NCBI GenBank assembly: GCA_003453085.1
Contig: DMMK01000483.1
Location: forward strand, 1 to 8,704
Source of the DNA: Verrucomicrobiales bacterium
GTDB lineage: Bacteria; Verrucomicrobiota; Verrucomicrobiia; Verrucomicrobiales; Verrucomicrobiaceae
Direction of reading: 5' to 3'
DNA: 8,704 nt
The notes below the pieces were generated by a model. That model saw only the letters and a program-made list of their open reading frames with translations, was not told where the DNA came from and made no database searches. Below, piece after piece: positions 5,832 through 8,704 of the stretch. A program made the translations under genes and the position numbers. Within the stretch, counting starts at the first letter, position 1. Every line of letters begins with the position of its first letter.

Positions 5832-7712
5832 ATGGCTCAAGCCCCTTTTTCGAAGAATCCTTCTCAGATGACCGATGCTGAGATCGCGCAGTTAAAGATG
5901 CCGTATGGGCGTATCCTGCAATATCTGAAACCCTGGATGGGACGTTTCATCGTCGGCATCCTGATTGGCATCGTCGCGGCTGCGTTCAATGGGGTGTTGA
6001 TCGTGGGGTTCCAGGTCATTTTCCAATTGGTCCTGGATGGCAAGGGCAAGACTCTGGGGCAGCCGCTGAACCTCCCGATCGTAGGCCAGGTGAACATCGC
6101 CGAGATGCTGGGTCTGGCCACCGATACGCCCGTGGGACTGACAGGTGTTATCCTCGCCTGTGCCTGCATCCCGGTGCTGATGTTTTTAAACGGCTTTTTG
6201 GAGTACCTGAACAAGTACTGCCTGGCCTGGGTGGGAAACAAAATGCTCTTTCACATGCGTAGCGATGTCTTCCGCAGCATCCTGCGGCAGTCGCCTGCCT
6301 TCTTCAGCCATGCCAAGGCAGGAGAGCTGATGCAGACCGTGTTTAACCAGTCGCGGGTAGCGCAGACGAATGCCGTCCAACTGGTGCAGCTGCTGACCAA
6401 CCGGCCGCTGACCATCATCACCATTCTCTGGGTGCTGTTTTCCCAAGACTGGTTTTTCACCCTCATGTCGCTGGTGATTTTTCCCCTCTGCCTCGCGCCG
6501 ATCATCGCGATCGGCCGCAAGGTGCGCAAGGCCGGGTCCCGTGAAGAAAAGGAAGTGGGCGCGATGATGACCACCATGCATGAATCCTTCACCGGCATCC
6601 GTCTGGTGAAAGGCTATGCACGCGAAGAGTATGAGGTGGAACGATTTGACCGGGCGAATGCAGAGATGTGCAAGAACATGCTGCGCTGGACCCAGGCGAT
6701 GGAATTGATCGGGCCGATTGTGGAGGCCGTCGCCTCCGTTGGCATCGCTGCAGGGCTCGTGTATTTCTGGATCGAGAATCGCGGTGCCAGTGAGCTGATT
6801 GTACTGGTCATGGCACTGACCAAAATCTACCCGCCGGCGAAGGAACTCAGCAAGGTGAACCTCCTGATGCAAAAGACGGTCTTTGCCGTGAACAAGGTGG
6901 TGCATCTTCTGGACCGCCCTGCCGATATCCAAGACCTGCCCGATGCCCCTCAGTTGCCTCGCATCAAAGGGGCCGTGACGTTTGAAAATGTGGCTTTCAC
7001 CTATGGGAAGATTGACGGCACCAAGCTGGACAAAGCCGCCATCACCGGGGTGACTCTGGATCTGGCCCCGGGTAAGTTTTACGCCCTCGTCGGCCCGAGC
7101 GGAGCAGGGAAGAGCACGCTCTTTTCCCTGCTGCTCCGATTCTATGATCCGGACTCGGGGCGGGTGCTGCTTGATGGCACGGATATCCGCACCGTCACGC
7201 AGGACAGCGTGCGCGGAAACATCGGCCTCGTCAGCCAGGACACCTTCCTCTTCCACGACACCATCCGCGAAAACATCCGCTACGGTCGTCTGGATGCCAC
7301 GGAGGAGGAGATCATTGCCGCTGCGAAAAAAGCCCATGCGCACGAGTTCATCCTGGCGCAGCAGGGTGGTTACCAAGCCATCGTGGGGGATTCCGGCTGC
7401 AACCTGTCAGGCGGGCAAAAACAGCGTCTCTCCATCGCCCGCGCCATCTTGCGCAATGCGCCGATTTTGCTTTTGGATGAAGCCACCAGCGCGTTGGACA
7501 CAGAGACGGAAAAGATCATCCAGGAGGCCATCCACGTCCTTTCCGAGGGCAAGACGGTCATCGCCATCGCGCACCGTCTTTCCACCATTATGCAGGCAGA
7601 CCAGATCGTGGTGATGCAGGATGGAAAGGTCGCCGATGTGGGCAATCACGAGGAATTGCTGAAGAGCAGCGAGCTGTATCAGAAGCTCTATTCCCTGCAG
7701 TTTCACGAGTAA
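5832..7712 (+). CDS. MsbA-type ABC exporter (fused transmembrane and ATPase domains)
   Basis: This inner-membrane half-transporter should dimerise and use ATP to export a hydrophobic substrate, such as lipid A precursor, another lipid, a peptide or a drug. From the ATG at 5832 it has 626 residues: a short cytoplasmic lead-in, membrane segments near 36-65, 103-125, about 185-227 (two helices) and about 290-335 (two helices), then an ATPase domain. That domain shows an aromatic A-loop Tyr391, Walker A GPSGAGKST (421-429), Q-loop Gln469, signature LSGGQ (525-529), Walker B ILLLDE (545-550), D-loop SALD (553-556) and H-switch His581; all are intact. Two mild oddities are a long loop between helices 1 and 2 (about 67-102) and roughly five extra residues after the A-loop (KIDGTKLDKAA). 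The frame is open back to 5559, but that part is antisense to araD and unlike any exporter, so 5832 is preferred. There is no Shine-Dalgarno. Substrate unknown. Confidence 0.95.
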   Translation: MAQAPFSKNPSQMTDAEIAQLKMPYGRILQYLKPWMGRFIVGILIGIVAAAFNGVLIVGFQVIFQLVLDGKGKTLGQPLNLPIVGQVNIAEMLGLATDTPVGLTGVILACACIPVLMFLNGFLEYLNKYCLAWVGNKMLFHMRSDVFRSILRQSPAFFSHAKAGELMQTVFNQSRVAQTNAVQLVQLLTNRPLTIITILWVLFSQDWFFTLMSLVIFPLCLAPIIAIGRKVRKAGSREEKEVGAMMTTMHESFTGIRLVKGYAREEYEVERFDRANAEMCKNMLRWTQAMELIGPIVEAVASVGIAAGLVYFWIENRGASELIVLVMALTKIYPPAKELSKVNLLMQKTVFAVNKVVHLLDRPADIQDLPDAPQLPRIKGAVTFENVAFTYGKIDGTKLDKAAITGVTLDLAPGKFYALVGPSGAGKSTLFSLLLRFYDPDSGRVLLDGTDIRTVTQDSVRGNIGLVSQDTFLFHDTIRENIRYGRLDATEEEIIAAAKKAHAHEFILAQQGGYQAIVGDSGCNLSGGQKQRLSIARAILRNAPILLLDEATSALDTETEKIIQEAIHVLSEGKTVIAIAHRLSTIMQADQIVVMQDGKVADVGNHEELLKSSELYQKLYSLQFHE

Positions 7713-7721
7713 CGAGGAACC

Positions 7722-7754
7722 AAAAAAAATCGCAGGCCCATGAGACCTGCGATT
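7722..7754 (-). terminator. Strong intrinsic terminator of the methyltransferase gene
   Basis: AATCGCAGG (7728-7736) and CCTGCGATT (7746-7754) form a perfect 9-bp stem with a 9-base loop. Eight A on the plus strand (7722-7729) give a U-run immediately after the stem in the minus-strand transcript. On the plus strand the stem is followed by GATGG, not T, so it is one-directional and would not obviously terminate the exporter transcript. Confidence 0.85.
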
Positions 7755-7780
7755 GATGGACGAAAGCAAACAATCGCTGG
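7746..7780 (-). promoter_or_regulatory. Alternative (antiterminator-like) pairing beside the terminator
   Basis: The terminator arm 7746-7755 can also pair with 7771-7780 (CAATCGCTGG on the plus strand): 9 of 10 pairs, across a 15-base spacer. In the minus-strand RNA the order is segment 1 (7780-7771, starting two bases after the stop codon), segment 2 (7755-7746) and segment 3 (7736-7728 plus the U-run). Pairings 1:2 and 2:3 exclude each other. The geometry mimics an attenuator but lies at the 3' end of a gene. The function is inferred only. Confidence 0.35.
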
Positions 7781-7782
7781 CC

Positions 7783-8704
7783 TTACCAGGCGGCGACCAC
7801 CTCGTAGGCATAGCCCACCAGATACTCGGTCTCCGGGATGGTGGCCAAGATCGGGTGATCCGGGCGCTGGCTGTACATCGCGACGCGGCGCAGAGTTTTG
7901 CGGGCATCCACAGCGGCGTCTTCGATGCTGGCGTGGAATTCGCCTGTGCTGACGTGATGGCTGCAACTGTAGGTGGCCATGATGCCACCGGGCTGCAGCA
8001 TTTTCAGCGCACGCAGATGGATCTCTTTGTAACCGCGCATGGCGTCCTTCACATTGGCCTTGGTCTTAGTGAAGGAGGGCGGGTCGAGGATGATGAGGTC
8101 GTAGGTCGCCCCGCTGGACTCCTGCTGCTTGAGGAAGTCGAAGCAGTTCGCCGCGATGAAGGTGACTTTGGCGCCGGAGATTTCGGCGTTCTTTTTGGCC
8201 AGTTCGGTGGCGCTTTCGCTGATGTCCACCGCAGTGACTTCGGTGGCCCCGGCGAGGGCGCAGGCCTGGGCAAAGCCGCCCTGGTTGCTGAAGCAATCCA
8301 GCACCCGGCGGCCTTTGGCCAGCTTGGCGGCGTGCTGGTAGTTGTCGAGCTGGTCGAGATACAGGCCGGTCTTTTGGCCTTCAATCAGGTCCGCATGAAA
8401 GGCGCTGCCTTCATGGCGGACAACAAAGGGTTCTGGTGTTTCGCCATAAACCACGCCTTTGACCTGCTCCAGCCCCTCGGCTTTGCGGACACCGCCTTCG
8501 TTGCGCTGGACGATGCCCTTGGGAGAGAAAATCTGCACCAGGGCCTGGATGATGAGATCCTGCCGCATGGCCATCGCCAGGGTCAGTGTTTGCAGGACGA
8601 GGTAGTCGCCATAGCGGTCCACCACCACCCCTGGCAGGCCATCGGATTCGCTCCACACCACGCGGCAGAGGCTGGTATCCACCCCGGCATCGGTGCGTAC
8701 TTTG
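7783..8704 (-). CDS. rlmI: RlmI-type 23S rRNA (cytosine-C5)-methyltransferase (partial, N-terminus outside window)
   Basis: This SAM-dependent enzyme should methylate C5 of a cytosine in 23S rRNA (C1962 for E. coli RlmI). The window holds the C-terminal 306 residues. The frame runs off the right edge without a stop, and the GTG at 8682 is internal, not a start: the family's N-terminal PUA domain should lie upstream. Visible, counting from 8703, are the linker VVWSESDGLPGVVVDRYGD (about 15-33), GLYLDQLDNY (113-122), SAM motif I VLDCFSNQGGFA (134-145), VTAVDIS (156-162), motif IV DPPSF (207-211) and motif VI YSCSHH (245-250) with the probable catalytic cysteine of the C5-methyltransferase fold, then the typical DHPILATIPETEYLVGY end. 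Motif I reads SNQGG where E. coli RlmI has SYTGG. The gene is convergent with the exporter and followed by a strong terminator. A close paralogue specificity cannot be excluded. Confidence 0.9.
   Translation of the reverse strand, partial: KVRTDAGVDTSLCRVVWSESDGLPGVVVDRYGDYLVLQTLTLAMAMRQDLIIQALVQIFSPKGIVQRNEGGVRKAEGLEQVKGVVYGETPEPFVVRHEGSAFHADLIEGQKTGLYLDQLDNYQHAAKLAKGRRVLDCFSNQGGFAQACALAGATEVTAVDISESATELAKKNAEISGAKVTFIAANCFDFLKQQESSGATYDLIILDPPSFTKTKANVKDAMRGYKEIHLRALKMLQPGGIMATYSCSHHVSTGEFHASIEDAAVDARKTLRRVAMYSQRPDHPILATIPETEYLVGYAYEVVAAW

Noticed and set aside
6186..7376. Minus-strand open frame (396 codons) opposite the ABC exporter
   Set aside because: Shadow of the exporter coding sequence; no recognisable domain or membrane pattern.
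8680..8682. GTG as the start of the methyltransferase
   Set aside because: The frame continues upstream to the window edge, and the preceding family linker and N-terminal PUA domain are expected there, so the gene is partial rather than starting here.

Overview
The window is a stretch of bacterial chromosome, moderately GC-rich by eye, with ordinary dense gene packing. It holds seven recognisable genes, two of them cut by the window edges. I see no mobile element, CRISPR array, rRNA, tRNA, prophage or toxin gene. Gene content and protein flavour suggest a Verrucomicrobiota-like organism (Prosthecobacter/Verrucomicrobium type). That placement is an impression from the proteins and from the compact nusA-infB-rbfA cluster without rimP; no database search was made.

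Layout. Positions 1-528 (minus) encode the N-terminal 176 residues of an OppF/DppF-type ATPase of a peptide ABC importer, running off the left edge. A 321-base divergent intergenic region (529-849) follows. It contains a nearly leaderless promoter candidate for the ATPase, a sigma70-like promoter candidate for nusA, two inverted repeats, and a terminator-shaped hairpin ending 22 bases before the nusA start. The plus-strand cluster nusA (850-2103), infB (2183-4447) and rbfA (4548-4928) encodes the transcription factor NusA, initiation factor IF2 and the 30S-maturation factor RbfA. Convergent to it lies araD (4988-5686, minus), L-ribulose-5-phosphate 4-epimerase with all textbook catalytic residues. 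Divergent from araD is a fused TM-NBD ABC exporter of MsbA type (5832-7712, plus). Convergent to the exporter is an RlmI-type rRNA cytosine-C5 methyltransferase (7783-8704, minus, 5' end outside the window). It is followed by a strong intrinsic terminator that has an overlapping alternative pairing partner.

How the genes relate. nusA-infB-rbfA is a conserved information-processing group linking transcription elongation, translation initiation and ribosome assembly. The rRNA methyltransferase is a thematic but separately transcribed neighbour. The peptide-importer ATPase, araD and the exporter look like unrelated single units.

I found no convincing new multi-gene system. The observations most worth a second look are non-coding: the nusA leader (promoter, palindrome and terminator-like hairpin, suggesting attenuation or NusA autocontrol), the three mutually exclusive segments after the methyltransferase gene, the foldable infB-rbfA spacer with degenerate heptamer-like sequence, the general lack of Shine-Dalgarno sequences, and a duplicated acidic-basic motif in the disordered N-terminus of IF2.
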